Positions 8,305 to 15,510 of a stretch of 21,982 nt of DNA are shown in pieces. Where the stretch lies: IMG/VR virus record IMGVR_UViG_3300047171_000137, positions 1-21,982 of that record. One strand, given 5' to 3'. Both the position numbers and the translations under genes were made by a program. This stretch comes from a virus. The notes beneath the pieces were generated by a model, which worked only from the letters and a program-made list of their open reading frames with translations, had not been told where the DNA came from and did not search any database. Every line of letters starts with the position of its first letter. The first letter of the stretch is position 1.

Positions 8305-8476
8305 CACCGCCTCCTGCCGCGGCATCGATATCAGGCAGGGTAAGGGTTGTGATGCCGGATAACCACGGGTCGCTGATCGCATTGAGCTGCGCGATGCGTA
8401 TCCATTGCGTCGCATCTTGCAGATACTGCGCGGCGATCTGGAACAGGTTGCCGCCTGCCACCGTCACGATCTCCAT
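8291..8476 (-). CDS. LysM-like small tail protein (gpX-like)
   Basis: 61 residues. The ATG at 8476 overlaps the stop of the U-like gene (TGATG), and GGGGA lies 4 nt upstream. The sequence VTVAGGNLFQIAAQYLQDAT followed by WIRIAQLNAISDPWL and TLTLPD is a single LysM-type fold: beta, helix, helix, beta. Tail protein X of P2-like phages has the same domain and size and joins tube, hub and peptidoglycan-contacting parts. The frame could be opened upstream to 8509, but that would overlap the previous gene without a better ribosome site. The downstream hub gene begins inside its last codons. Confidence 0.85.
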   Translation of the reverse strand: MEIVTVAGGNLFQIAAQYLQDATQWIRIAQLNAISDPWLSGITTLTLPDIDAAAGGGVGQQ

Positions 8477-9186
8477 CAGGTCCCCGCGCCACTCAGGTTG
8501 TTTGCGCATCGTTCAACATAGCCGCGTGCGGCGCAAAGTTGTGCGAGCGTGCCGGATGAACGGACAAGGCTCGTCAAGTCCGAGGCATCAAAGCCGGTCT
8601 CGGTCGCGCCCACAGATGTCAAGTTCGTCTCAGTGTCATCAATATCCGTCGTGATATCATCCGACGTGCTCGCGAGGGTGGTCGCGGCAGCCGCATAATC
8701 CGCATTGCCCTGCGTCAATGCATCCGGCACCGAAATCGCCGACAAAGCCGAGGAGACATCGAAATAGGCGGAGGCGGATGTCAGATCATCGAGAATCGCG
8801 TCAGCCAGGTCAGGCGTATACGCGGCGACGCTTTCCCCCAGATCCACCACCACGACGCACGATATTTGATAGGGGATCCACCACGGATTACGGTAGTCCA
8901 TGATCAGCGATTCGATCACAACGTTGTAGCTGAACGCATCCCATGAAACTCCGAGCGTTGCACCCGCCCCCCGCATTGCATCGAACATCCTGGCCCTGTC
9001 GCCCGCATAGGGTCCGGAGAAAACCCCGGCCCATCTCAGGGAAGCATCATCCGGCCCCATGACATCGACCACGCGCATGCCGCCGATCAGCGTGTGAACC
9101 GCCAGTCGCTGCGCACCGCCGAATATCACGTCGGACGGTATTTCGAAGTCGATAAGCTCAACCCCTCCAAGTGTTAGAAGCGCCAT
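8476..9186 (-). CDS. Tail protein U-like, with C-terminal helical extension
   Basis: 236 residues. Two adjacent ATG codons (9189 and 9186) follow a G-run, and the stop of the upstream gene lies inside them. The N-terminal half (LLTLGGVELIDFEIPSDV, FGGAQRLAVHTLIGGMRVVD, then DASLRWAGVFSG and DRARMFDAMRGAG) reads like gpU / baseplate-adjacent tail terminators: a first strand, FGG.Q..., and W.G.F. NPWWIPYQISCVVVVD ends the beta part near residue 115. The last about 120 residues are low-complexity, helical and rich in Ala, Thr, Ser and Asp, as is common in DNA-circularisation-type and gp53-like tail proteins. It lies between the tape-measure-like gene and the LysM gene. The exact family is uncertain. 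Confidence 0.65.
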   Translation of the reverse strand: MALLTLGGVELIDFEIPSDVIFGGAQRLAVHTLIGGMRVVDVMGPDDASLRWAGVFSGPYAGDRARMFDAMRGAGATLGVSWDAFSYNVVIESLIMDYRNPWWIPYQISCVVVVDLGESVAAYTPDLADAILDDLTSASAYFDVSSALSAISVPDALTQGNADYAAAATTLASTSDDITTDIDDTETNLTSVGATETGFDASDLTSLVRSSGTLAQLCAARGYVERCANNLSGAGT

Positions 9187-10316
9187 CATCCCCCCACCGT
9201 CACGCCGGGCAGCAACCGGCTGCGCTTCGCATCAAACCCGGTTGGTCCGGAATCGGCCCGCTCCGCCTCGCGCCGCAAATATTTCGACATCCACCGTCCC
9301 ACCAGCATTCCGTCCAGATAGACATCGCCCTTGAAAGGTTCAGACTGCCGCGGCTGCCCCTGCGGCGCCGCGGATGGTTGTGCGGCCGTCATGCGCGGCG
9401 ACGCGGTTCTCATCGTCGTGCGCACTATCGTATCCGGCGTGCGGTTTGCGCCGGCGTCGTCGCCTGGCGCCAGGCTCGGCCAACCGGCGGCGTCGTCCTC
9501 AAATGGACCAGGCTGATCAAGATTTGGAGCACCAGGCATAATCGGCCAGACGCCCCCCGATCTCATGCCGGCGGGCTGTGCAGGCGGCGCGTCGTTCGGG
9601 AAAACCACTGTCGACAGCGAAATTCGGTCTTGGCTTCCTGGGGCCGACCCACCCCGCATATCCAGATGAGCCGCTCGATCGGGCAGGGAGATCGCCGCGT
9701 CTCCCGGCGCGCCCGGCGCGCCAAGGCTCACCGTATCCTGCTGAGCCACATATCCGGATAGCGCAGATGACGGCGCGCGATCGAGACCTGGCGACAACTC
9801 CGTTGCGCCAAGCCCCGCCTCGGAAAGGCTTGGCGGCGCTTCAGGAAGTTGAGGCCCACCCATGTCCATCCGGCTCGCGCCGGCGGCGTCATCCGCGGTC
9901 GAAATGAAAATGCGCGCGGGCTCGCCATATGCGCGCTCGTCATCCCCCGATTGAGGCCGATCTTGCGTTTCCGCATCACCCGCCACATTCTGATAAGCCG
10001 GATACAAAAGGCCAGGGCTCGTCAGCCCGCCTTCCTGCGCCGTCTTGGCCGCAGGGGTTTCGCCGGCAGAGGAGGCGGCGCTCGGCAGGGCCTGGTTGGC
10101 CTCGCCTGCATCGGTTTTCCGACTCTGGGTCTGGTCTCGCTCGCCACCGGTGATAGAGGCAGCCTTGCTTCCCGCCTCACGGAGCGCCTGGATTGATACC
10201 CCTGACGACGCAATGGCCGCCTGCAAGGCGACCACGCTTTGTTGAGCGCTCGCAATACTCTCGGAAATGCCATCTTGCAGGGCAAGAGAAACACCGATTT
10301 CGAAAGCTTCGATCAA
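9186..10316 (-). CDS. Short tape-measure-like tail protein
   Basis: 376 residues from a TTG at 10316 that overlaps the previous stop (TTGA), with AAGGG 9 nt before it. It occupies the tape-measure position, after the chaperone. The N-terminus (FEIGVSLALQDGISESIASA, then QSVVALQAAI) is like the start of many tape measure proteins. The C-terminus (GDVYLDGMLVGRWMSKYLRREAER) carries the short structured end often seen there. About residues 55-320 are Pro/Ala/Ser/Gly/Asp-rich and look disordered. I see no membrane segment and no clear long coiled coil, both usual in tape measures. By the usual ratio of about 0.15 nm per residue, 376 residues would specify a tail of roughly 55 nm if it acts as the ruler. 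It could instead be a tail-assembly protein that replaced a longer one. Confidence 0.55.
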   Translation of the reverse strand: MIEAFEIGVSLALQDGISESIASAQQSVVALQAAIASSGVSIQALREAGSKAASITGGERDQTQSRKTDAGEANQALPSAASSAGETPAAKTAQEGGLTSPGLLYPAYQNVAGDAETQDRPQSGDDERAYGEPARIFISTADDAAGASRMDMGGPQLPEAPPSLSEAGLGATELSPGLDRAPSSALSGYVAQQDTVSLGAPGAPGDAAISLPDRAAHLDMRGGSAPGSQDRISLSTVVFPNDAPPAQPAGMRSGGVWPIMPGAPNLDQPGPFEDDAAGWPSLAPGDDAGANRTPDTIVRTTMRTASPRMTAAQPSAAPQGQPRQSEPFKGDVYLDGMLVGRWMSKYLRREAERADSGPTGFDAKRSRLLPGVTVGG

Positions 10317-10603
10317 CCCCTGAAACCCTTCAACCGCGTGGCCAGCAAGTCCACCACCATTGGCGCCGAGTCCCGCGCTATACTTTCCATGAGCGCCGTT
10401 GGCGGCATGCCTGCTCTACCAAGTTCCCACTCCCGTACTTGTGCCGAACGACTTGCAATAATAACTTTCTTGCCATCACGGCGAAGGAAGAGATCGTTCG
10501 GCAAACCCTGCTCGCTCAGGCCCGCCCGAAGCGCTTCCGCCAGCAGCTCAGCAGCGGCCAGCAGCGAGTCGGTCAGCCGCTCTTCCAACGCCGCGTTGTC
10601 CAA
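10313..10603 (-). CDS. Small tail protein between chaperone and tape-measure-like gene
   Basis: I do not recognise a firm family. It has 96 residues from the TTG at 10603 (LDNAALEERL), with TGGA 6 nt upstream. The frame stays open to a GTG at 10645, inside the chaperone extension. The first 35 residues form an Ala/Leu-rich helix (DSLLAAAELLAEALRAGL). The middle (DLFLRRDGKKVIIASRSAQV) is beta-like. REWELGRAGMPPTALMESI is reminiscent of the E-G-pocket of HK97 gp10-like tail proteins, a weak resemblance. Its start lies 30 nt inside the frameshifted chaperone ORF (stop at 10573) and its stop overlaps the next start, so it is coupled on both sides. Confidence 0.65.
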   Translation of the reverse strand: MDNAALEERLTDSLLAAAELLAEALRAGLSEQGLPNDLFLRRDGKKVIIASRSAQVREWELGRAGMPPTALMESIARDSAPMVVDLLATRLKGFRG

Positions 10604-11084
10604 TCGAATTCCATTCCGTCCAAGCGCCCGATTGCGACAAGCCACGCCAGCCGCTCGTCAGGTGGTAGCGAAAAGGCCACATCAAAAGGCACCCCGTTCT
10701 TGACCAGATAAAGACAGTCAACCAGATCGGGGTGCCGGCTCAGTTTCCCTGTGCCGCACTCCCCATGCTCGGGGGCGACTCGGCCGCCAGCGCCGCCGCC
10801 ACTGCGGCAATTCCGGCGTCGCCCAGCCGCGCCACCAACGCCTCCACCTGGCCTTCTGTGACCGGCGCGGGTATTGGGATCGAGTCAATGGCAGTTACCG
10901 AAACGGCCAGAGTCGCCATGCCCAGATAGAGCGTGTTCTGCGACAGCAGCGGGCCGATGGCTTTGAAAAGCCGCAACCGATCCAACGCGGTCAGCCGCCG
11001 CAAGGCCAATTCTCTACCTTCACTGTCGCGTGCTACCATCTTCATCGTGGCTGCGGCGACAATAGCTGAGCTTGGTGTGGGCAT
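10573..11084 (-). CDS. Tail assembly chaperone, long (-1 frameshift) product
   Basis: Predicted 170-residue fusion made by a -1 shift at GGGAAAC (10743-10749). The first 114 residues are those of the short product. The following 56 codons, in the -1 frame from CTG at 10743 to TGA at 10573, encode LSRHPDLVDCLYLVKNGVPF and then AFSLPPDERLAWLVAIGRLD, GMEFDWTTRRW. The pattern of a short helix, ..FSL....AW....G.L.G..FDW....W, resembles the C-terminal part of G-T type and other frameshifted chaperone extensions. No start codon with a ribosome site exists for it on its own. Both products are expected to bind the tape measure and bring tube subunits to it, the short one in excess. Confidence 0.8.
10740..11084 (-). 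CDS. Tail assembly chaperone, short product
   Basis: 114 residues. The ATG overlaps the tube gene's stop (TGATG), so translation is probably coupled. The layout is a short N-terminal strand (MKMVARDSEGRELALRRLTA), then helices with LRLFKAIGPLL and QNTLYLGMATLAVSV, and then the Pro-rich IDSIPIPAPVTEGQVEALVARLG. This helical protein after the tube gene is the usual chaperone position. Known in lambda (G), P2 (E) and many others, these chaperones coat the tape measure before tube polymerisation. The gene ends GGA AAC TGA, directly on a slippery heptamer. Few recognisable residues are shared across the family, so the call rests on position, size and the frameshift. Confidence 0.8.
   Translation of the reverse strand: MPTPSSAIVAAATMKMVARDSEGRELALRRLTALDRLRLFKAIGPLLSQNTLYLGMATLAVSVTAIDSIPIPAPVTEGQVEALVARLGDAGIAAVAAALAAESPPSMGSAAQGN
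10743..10749 (-). promoter_or_regulatory. Programmed -1 frameshift site GGGAAAC
   Basis: In the zero frame the heptamer reads G GGA AAC, matching X XXY YYZ exactly, and the TGA stop at 10740-10742 follows immediately. After slipping, both tRNAs re-pair (GGG AAA) and the frame continues for 56 codons. Within the next 25 nt GGTGCCGGC is followed later by a complementary GCACCCC stretch, but I did not find a convincing long pseudoknot by eye. Confidence 0.8.
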
Positions 11085-11512
11085 CAGATTCGCTGCCGCT
11101 GGGTGGCATAGAATTCCAGTTTCTGTTTCACGCTGGCATCTCCCCGCCAGTCGCCGGCATTCACCAGCTTGAACACAACCCCGCTATATTGGTAGGTCGA
11201 GGTCGAACCATCAACTTCCGCTACGTACTGATAAATGGTACCAGCCGGCAACGAACCCACGCTGAAGTAAATCTGCTCTGCCTGGGCAATGAAATCATCA
11301 AGGTCGCTGTTGCCGCGTTCAACCTCAAAACTCCCTTCCCAGCCCTTTGGCAATTCGGCGCCCATTGGCACACCGTCCAGCCGATCAAGGCGAACCGATT
11401 GCGTCATCTGTCGGCTCTCGAAGCCACTTACATAGGTCAGGTCCACGCGCCCCTGCGGTCCGATCACCACAAGCTGGCAGTCGCGCCCGATCGAAAAGGA
11501 ATTGATCGGCAT
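11084..11512 (-). CDS. Tail tube protein
   Basis: 142 residues. AGGAG lies 12 nt before the ATG, embedded in AGGAGAGAGCC. It starts MPINSFSIGRDCQLVVIGPQ and continues GRVDLTYVSGFESRQMTQSV, then LPKGWEGSFEVERGNSDLDD and a GTIYQYVAEVDGSTSTYQYS strand pair. It ends with VNAGDWRGDASVKQKLEFYA. The size and the beta-rich order match contractile-tail tube proteins that lie next to the sheath gene. The tube polymerises on the tape measure and conducts DNA. It directly follows the sheath gene and overlaps the chaperone gene's start. Expression is probably high: it has the best Shine-Dalgarno of the tail genes. Confidence 0.85.
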   Translation of the reverse strand: MPINSFSIGRDCQLVVIGPQGRVDLTYVSGFESRQMTQSVRLDRLDGVPMGAELPKGWEGSFEVERGNSDLDDFIAQAEQIYFSVGSLPAGTIYQYVAEVDGSTSTYQYSGVVFKLVNAGDWRGDASVKQKLEFYATQRQRI

Positions 11513-11525
11513 CGTTGGCTCTCTC

Positions 11526-11651
11526 CTAAAGCTGTTCCAGCAGGCGCATGAACATGCTGGGAAAGGTCTCGGTCAGTGGCAGTGCGTCTATGTCACCGAA
11601 GGTGTTCCACCGGGCAGTGTTTGTCGCTGCACGATAACGGTCTGCCCCCCC
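11526..11651 (-). other. Possible -1 frame extension of the sheath from a G7 tract
   Basis: The sheath zero frame reads GAG GGG GGG CAG at 11653-11642. A -1 slip on the seven Gs (11645-11651) would skip the zero-frame stop at 11588. It would read 39 codons (beginning ADRYRAATNTARWN, with TETFPSMFMRLLEQL at the end) to TAG at 11526. That TAG overlaps the AGGAG of the tube gene. There is no ATG, GTG or TTG start in this frame before the final nine codons, so it cannot be an independent gene of any size. The codons beyond the sheath stop look coding (five CTG, ACC, GAG, CGC). Confidence 0.35.
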
Positions 11652-13168
11652 TCGACATTCACGATGAACATCTCATTGATGCTCTGGAACTGCACCTGCG
11701 CATTGCTTTGGACGAAGCCCAGGTTGGTCATGCTCTGCGGGTTATTGCTGGCATCGCAAATCACTGAAAATGGCAACGACCCATCGAGGCTTCCCAAAAC
11801 ACCCTGAGCATAGAGGTTGAACAGAAAACTCAGCTGCGTCGCCCTGATCTGCTGAAACAGCGTCGTGTTGATAACCTGACCAATAAACTGCCCCATGCCC
11901 GCGGCAAGAGTAGCAGCAATATAATTCGTCAGCCGGGTATAATTGTCGCCGTGAATGGCTGCATTCGATGAACTATTATGCCCGCAACGCACGCCCCAAT
12001 AGGCGCCACCTGGCTGCGGATTGGCGATCACATCTATCCCATTCAGGAATAATGTCTGAAGCTCCGCGTCGCTATAGGTCGAAACCTGTCCCGAATTCGG
12101 TGTGCCCGACCATTGTGTCCCGATAACGCTGTAGAGCGGCTTGTTCAGGCTCGATTGCTCCGGCGACAAATTGCCCAGCCGTCCCGCCACGAATCCCTGA
12201 GGGGAGACGACGCGCGTGACAGCATTCGCCTGATCGTACCAATACACCCAATCGCCGAACATCAGTTTCGCCGCGTAGGAATCCAACCCCGCGATCTGCT
12301 TCGTTGTCACGGCGCCCGTAATGGTCTGTCCTTGCGGACCGGTCAGGATCATATAGATGCCTTCCGAAAGACCAAAGGCGGCCTGTGTCGTCCATTGCGT
12401 CGAGTCATCGGAATCGGCAAGCACCCCAATGCCGCAACCCTGAGACCGCAAGGCGTACATCCCTGTCCGCGGCAAACTATCCTGCCCGATCAGGCTTGCT
12501 GACGTCACTCCCGTGGCGCCATCCGTCCCGCCCGAGAGAAGCTGCGGGCCAAAGGCATAGGGCGACTCGCTCGTCAAAGTGCCAAGCGTGGCAACGACAA
12601 GCTGGGAGGGCCCGCGCAAGGCCCCGGTCCCGTTATTGACGGCATTGACCAGGTTCTGCCAGAAAACCGCCGCCGAAGGCGCCGCTATATTGGCATAAAC
12701 CTCCGGCACAAGGCCTGGCAAGCCGACAACAAGTTGCCACGCCCCCGCCATCGCGGCTTGCGACAAGGTAAGCGTTATGTTGTTTCCGAGCGAGCCGGTG
12801 TGAAGGGCGGTAAACATCGCATGGAAAGCGCCGCTCGTAAGTCCAACCGCATAGCTCGCGGCCGTATCGCTCCCGTCTGTCACGCGCACGCATCGAAAAT
12901 CCGTCGCACCCTGCTGAATCGCCGTCGCAACCGATGTTCCCATATCGTATTTCCGGGCGACGATAGGCCCGAAATTCTGCGCATAGTCGGCCATCGTGCC
13001 GACCACGACTGGTTGGTTGGAAGGGCCCCAGCTGGCGGTTCCGACAACGCCTATGAGATTTGTCGGAACGCCGTTGAGCACGAGATTTTGCGGCGGAACA
13101 ATTTGCACATACAGGTCCGGCACGACCAGAGCCGTCGTGTTCAGCGTTCCTTGTTGTACGATCGGCAT
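11588..13168 (-). CDS. Tail sheath protein
   Basis: 526 residues from the ATG at 13168, which has AAAGGGG 8 nt upstream. The frame opens to 13195, but that would add a basic nine-residue stretch with no ribosome site. MPIVQQGTLNTTALVVPDLY and NLIGVVGTASWGPSNQPVVV are the start of contractile sheath proteins. GATDFRCVRVTDGSDTAASY and GYWGVRCGHNSSS-type text in the C-terminal half (AYWGVRCGHNSSSNAAIHG, near 410) are typical of the conserved sheath core. The C-terminal strand INEMFIVNVEGGQTVIV ends the core. Function: a contractile cylinder around the tube. It is followed by the tube gene after a 75-nt gap, and preceded by 100 nt without a visible gene. Confidence 0.93.
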   Translation of the reverse strand: MPIVQQGTLNTTALVVPDLYVQIVPPQNLVLNGVPTNLIGVVGTASWGPSNQPVVVGTMADYAQNFGPIVARKYDMGTSVATAIQQGATDFRCVRVTDGSDTAASYAVGLTSGAFHAMFTALHTGSLGNNITLTLSQAAMAGAWQLVVGLPGLVPEVYANIAAPSAAVFWQNLVNAVNNGTGALRGPSQLVVATLGTLTSESPYAFGPQLLSGGTDGATGVTSASLIGQDSLPRTGMYALRSQGCGIGVLADSDDSTQWTTQAAFGLSEGIYMILTGPQGQTITGAVTTKQIAGLDSYAAKLMFGDWVYWYDQANAVTRVVSPQGFVAGRLGNLSPEQSSLNKPLYSVIGTQWSGTPNSGQVSTYSDAELQTLFLNGIDVIANPQPGGAYWGVRCGHNSSSNAAIHGDNYTRLTNYIAATLAAGMGQFIGQVINTTLFQQIRATQLSFLFNLYAQGVLGSLDGSLPFSVICDASNNPQSMTNLGFVQSNAQVQFQSINEMFIVNVEGGQTVIVQRQTLPGGTPSVT

Positions 13169-13268
13169 GCCTAAACCCCTTTTCTCTGTGGGCAAGCAAG
13201 CAGGCCAGAAGCCGGCACAATGGCTGCCGTCTCAGGCCGTGGCCCAAACTAGGACATTTATTTATTGA

Positions 13269-14078
13269 TCAGGCGTAGATTGAAGCGCCATTGCAGATCA
13301 GGTCGCCGAACAGCAAGGATGGCGCATCGGCCAATACGGTCGTCCCGTATTCCACCTCATAAACAAGATCGCGGCGATATTGCTGGGCATCCTGGTCGTC
13401 ATCGAAGCTGGCCGTCGATCGGTATCGAATCCGCCCCCCCGTCCCGTCCGAAAGTGTCAGAAAGGCGATCGATGAGAAAGCACTGCCAATGGCGCTGCAA
13501 AGCACATCCCGCGTTGCAGGATCTGGGCACCACGCGGAAATCCGAAATCCCTGCCTCTGGCGAGACCATTCCGTCAGGGATGTCCCGTCCGCGACGACAC
13601 GCGCGATAATGGATGCAAGTCCCGGGACAGTCACGGTTGCCCCAGACAGCCAGCACGCTCTCACCTTTCTCACAAGCTGGGCCAGCATTGCCGCGACCAG
13701 CGCCGGTGTGTCCCCGCTCGTCACACGATAGACAAAAGGCTGATTCGAAATCAGCAATCCGGCCAGTTGTCCCGCGCCACTGGCGCCGGAGAATGTCGCC
13801 GAGTTGGCGCTTACGGAAACTGAAAGCGTCGGCACGCCGGATGCGGTGACAGCGCGTGGTGCCCACCTCGTCGTATTGCGGGTAGAGTTGGCCACGGAAA
13901 ATACGCTGATATTGGCGACGCCCCCCGCAAGGTCATTGGCAAGTGGTCCGATCAACGGCCAACCGCGGTAAATTCTTAATGGATTGCCTGTAATACTGGG
14001 CGCAGTCAAACCTGCCGGATAGACCGCCGCGGTGACCGCCGTCACCAGAGCAGCCTCCACGTCCGACAGATCTGCCAA
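13269..14078 (-). CDS. Neck / tail-completion-type structural protein
   Basis: 269 residues from a TTG at 14078. It was chosen because AAGAGG lies about 9 nt upstream and the protein then starts LADLSDVEAALVTAV, which resembles the start I remember for phage proteins of this group. The frame opens to 14192, but the added sequence is Ala/His/Cys-rich and overlaps the upstream gene. Later parts include PLRIYRGWPLIGPLANDLAG, VANISVFSV, then TRNTTRWAPR. R-x-YRGWP plus NISVF and RNTTR are recurring motifs in unnamed neck or tail-terminator proteins of myophages. The role at the head-tail junction is inferred from position before the sheath. Confidence 0.65.
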   Translation of the reverse strand: MADLSDVEAALVTAVTAAVYPAGLTAPSITGNPLRIYRGWPLIGPLANDLAGGVANISVFSVANSTRNTTRWAPRAVTASGVPTLSVSVSANSATFSGASGAGQLAGLLISNQPFVYRVTSGDTPALVAAMLAQLVRKVRACWLSGATVTVPGLASIIARVVADGTSLTEWSRQRQGFRISAWCPDPATRDVLCSAIGSAFSSIAFLTLSDGTGGRIRYRSTASFDDDQDAQQYRRDLVYEVEYGTTVLADAPSLLFGDLICNGASIYA

Positions 14079-14158
14079 GGCGATTGACCTCTTGAGTGAG
14101 AAATGAGTCGCAGCGTGATCGCAAGCAGCAGCAGCTTTATCCGCAAACGCCGCTCGTC

Positions 14159-14785
14159 TCAGGCACCAAGCTGCCGCACCAGCAGGCGCCATCCGAGCGA
14201 AGTTTGTTCGGCGGCGCCGACCACATAATTCGCCCCCAGATCGTCTGTCACCACGTCGGCCACGGCCAGGCCCACCGGCAAGCTCGGCAACAGCAGGTCC
14301 CAGCTCCCAAGCCGCGTGTCTGTCGGCCGAAGGGGCACACTATGCCCGCCACTTTCGAGCAGGCTCGCAGGCCATCCAGCAATCACCAGCTGTCCTGGTG
14401 ATGCAAAGAAGCCGCTATAGCTTCCTTGGCTGGCCGGCAGGGGTCTCACGATCGTCACGGTACGATTGGTCAAAACGCACTGGACAGGTAGACCAGGCCA
14501 TTGCCGGGCGATGAAATAGGTGGCGCTTGCCCCCGCCAAATAATCCCCCGATTGCGTATAGCCGGCATCGAAGGTTCCCCACCACAGGGCGACGCCATAA
14601 TCCGGGCCATGCGGCGCACCCCCGCCTTCTGCTGAAAATGCCGCATACAGATCAAGTCGTCTGTTTTGCGGTTGGAGGGGTTCGTTTACGCCCTTCGGTC
14701 GATATACCGAATACAGCGCGCCAAGCTTCCGCCCGGCGACGCCCATGCCTTTTGCGATCCGGTCCTGTAATGTCGAAGCATCCAT
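14159..14785 (-). CDS. Conserved phage structural protein near the neck
   Basis: 208 residues. The ATG at 14785 overlaps the previous stop (TGATG). The frame opens to 14866, but that would add a basic stretch with no ribosome site. It begins MDASTLQDRIAKGMGVAGRK, a helical start, then YSVYRPKGVNEPLQPQNR and LDLYAAFSAE. VYRP.G...PL...NR is a motif of unnamed proteins in myophage neck regions. The remainder is beta-rich with W-x-P-G and PLPASQGSYSGFFASPGQLV. I cannot give a function. It is translationally coupled to the 124-residue gene upstream and followed by 80 nt before the next start. Confidence 0.65.
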   Translation of the reverse strand: MDASTLQDRIAKGMGVAGRKLGALYSVYRPKGVNEPLQPQNRRLDLYAAFSAEGGGAPHGPDYGVALWWGTFDAGYTQSGDYLAGASATYFIARQWPGLPVQCVLTNRTVTIVRPLPASQGSYSGFFASPGQLVIAGWPASLLESGGHSVPLRPTDTRLGSWDLLLPSLPVGLAVADVVTDDLGANYVVGAAEQTSLGWRLLVRQLGA

Positions 14786-15159
14786 CAAACAACCCAATGC
14801 AAACCGGCAGTGTCCAGCCCTTCGCCGGGCGGCACGCCAAAAAAGCTGCATAACCGTCGACGCCACTCATCGAGCAGTCTGAGGCGATCACCAATCTCCG
14901 AGCGATTATGTTTCCAGCTGGCCGCCGCGTCGCTGTCAAGATTATCGCTGGCAGTCGGCACCGCCGCCTCCAGTTGATTGAGTGTCAGCAAGTAGTTCAA
15001 GACCACCGCGATCTCGGCCGGCGACAGGTTGTTCATGCGGTATTCAAGCAGCCCATAGGCGACATAGAAGCGCCACCCAATATTTCCTGCCGGTGACGCG
15101 CCATAGGCGGGATAGCCGCAGAAACGCCTTATATCTGTCTTCTGCTGGTCGGTCAGCAT
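14785..15159 (-). CDS. Head completion / connector-type small protein
   Basis: 124 residues from the ATG at 15159, preceded by GGGGGA 5 nt upstream. The frame opens to 15264, but the added part overlaps a strong hairpin region. It starts MLTDQQKTDIRRFCGYPAYG, a start I associate with small head-completion proteins after the capsid gene. It is almost all helical: GWRFYVAYGLLEYRMNNLSP, LNYLLTLNQLEAAVP, then DRLRLLDEWRRRLCSFFGVP. It lies between the capsid gene and the 208-residue neck protein. The function at the portal-neck interface is inferred, not shown. Confidence 0.7.
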   Translation of the reverse strand: MLTDQQKTDIRRFCGYPAYGASPAGNIGWRFYVAYGLLEYRMNNLSPAEIAVVLNYLLTLNQLEAAVPTASDNLDSDAAASWKHNRSEIGDRLRLLDEWRRRLCSFFGVPPGEGLDTAGLHWVV

Positions 15160-15250
15160 GGAGTCCCCCGTCCGAACGCACGCAAGCGTAAAATACACTG
15201 CGGAGATCAGGGCAAGTTTCAACTGTATCGGCTTGAGCACCGCACCAAAA

Positions 15251-15278
15251 TCCCTCTCCCGCACTCGCGGGAGAGGGA
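15251..15278 (-). terminator. Strong hairpin, REP-like / candidate terminator
   Basis: A 12-bp perfect stem (TCCCTCTCCCGC with GCGGGAGAGGGA) has a 4-nt loop. On the minus strand it is followed by ATTTTGG, only a short T-run, so it could end the portal-scaffold-capsid transcript weakly. The CCCTCTCCCGC...GCGGGAGAGGG core resembles a dispersed repeat I remember from many proteobacterial chromosomes. Confidence 0.55.
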
Positions 15279-15365
15279 GGGGGCGGCCGCGCAGCGTTGG
15301 GTGGGTGACGGGGCTCAGTCGGGCTAATCAATGCCCAGGCCGCCTGGACTAAACCTGCCGTAGGA

Positions 15366-15384
15366 TGGGCTGCCGTGCAGCCCA
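15366..15384. repeat. TAGGATGGGCTGC-type hairpin repeat
   Basis: TGGGCTGC and GCAGCCCA form an 8-bp perfect stem with a 3-nt loop, preceded by GTAGGA. The GTAGGATGGG start recalls a widespread proteobacterial intergenic repeat; the match is from memory. Confidence 0.5.
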
Positions 15385-15510
15385 CCAACTCCGGGCGGCA
15401 CGAACCGGCAAAATGAACGGCTCGTGTCACTGGATTTCCCGTACATAAATCACCCGCTTAAGGTAATCCATGCACGCAGGCTTACGGCTGGTATGCCGCA
15501 CTCATCTCGA

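Larger units (their letters stand above)
15160..15510. other. 351-nt gene-free gap after the capsid gene
   Basis: I find no convincing gene. It holds the strong hairpin at 15251-15278 and a second at 15366-15384. A weaker one lies across the capsid stop codon (CATCTCG at 15503-15509, CGAGATG at 15516-15522). Open frames across it translate to repetitive Pro/Arg/Ala-rich text, as expected for repeat DNA. Confidence 0.7.

Noticed and set aside
15172-15232. Minus-strand promoter TTGAAA...TATTTT before the 124-residue gene
   Set aside because: The spacer is 21 nt, too long for a sigma70 promoter, and no better pair is visible.
15044-15430. 128-residue minus-strand open frame over the post-capsid gap
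   Set aside because: It reads through the two hairpin repeats and gives Pro/Arg/Ala-rich text typical of translated repeat DNA; it overlaps the 124-residue gene in another frame.
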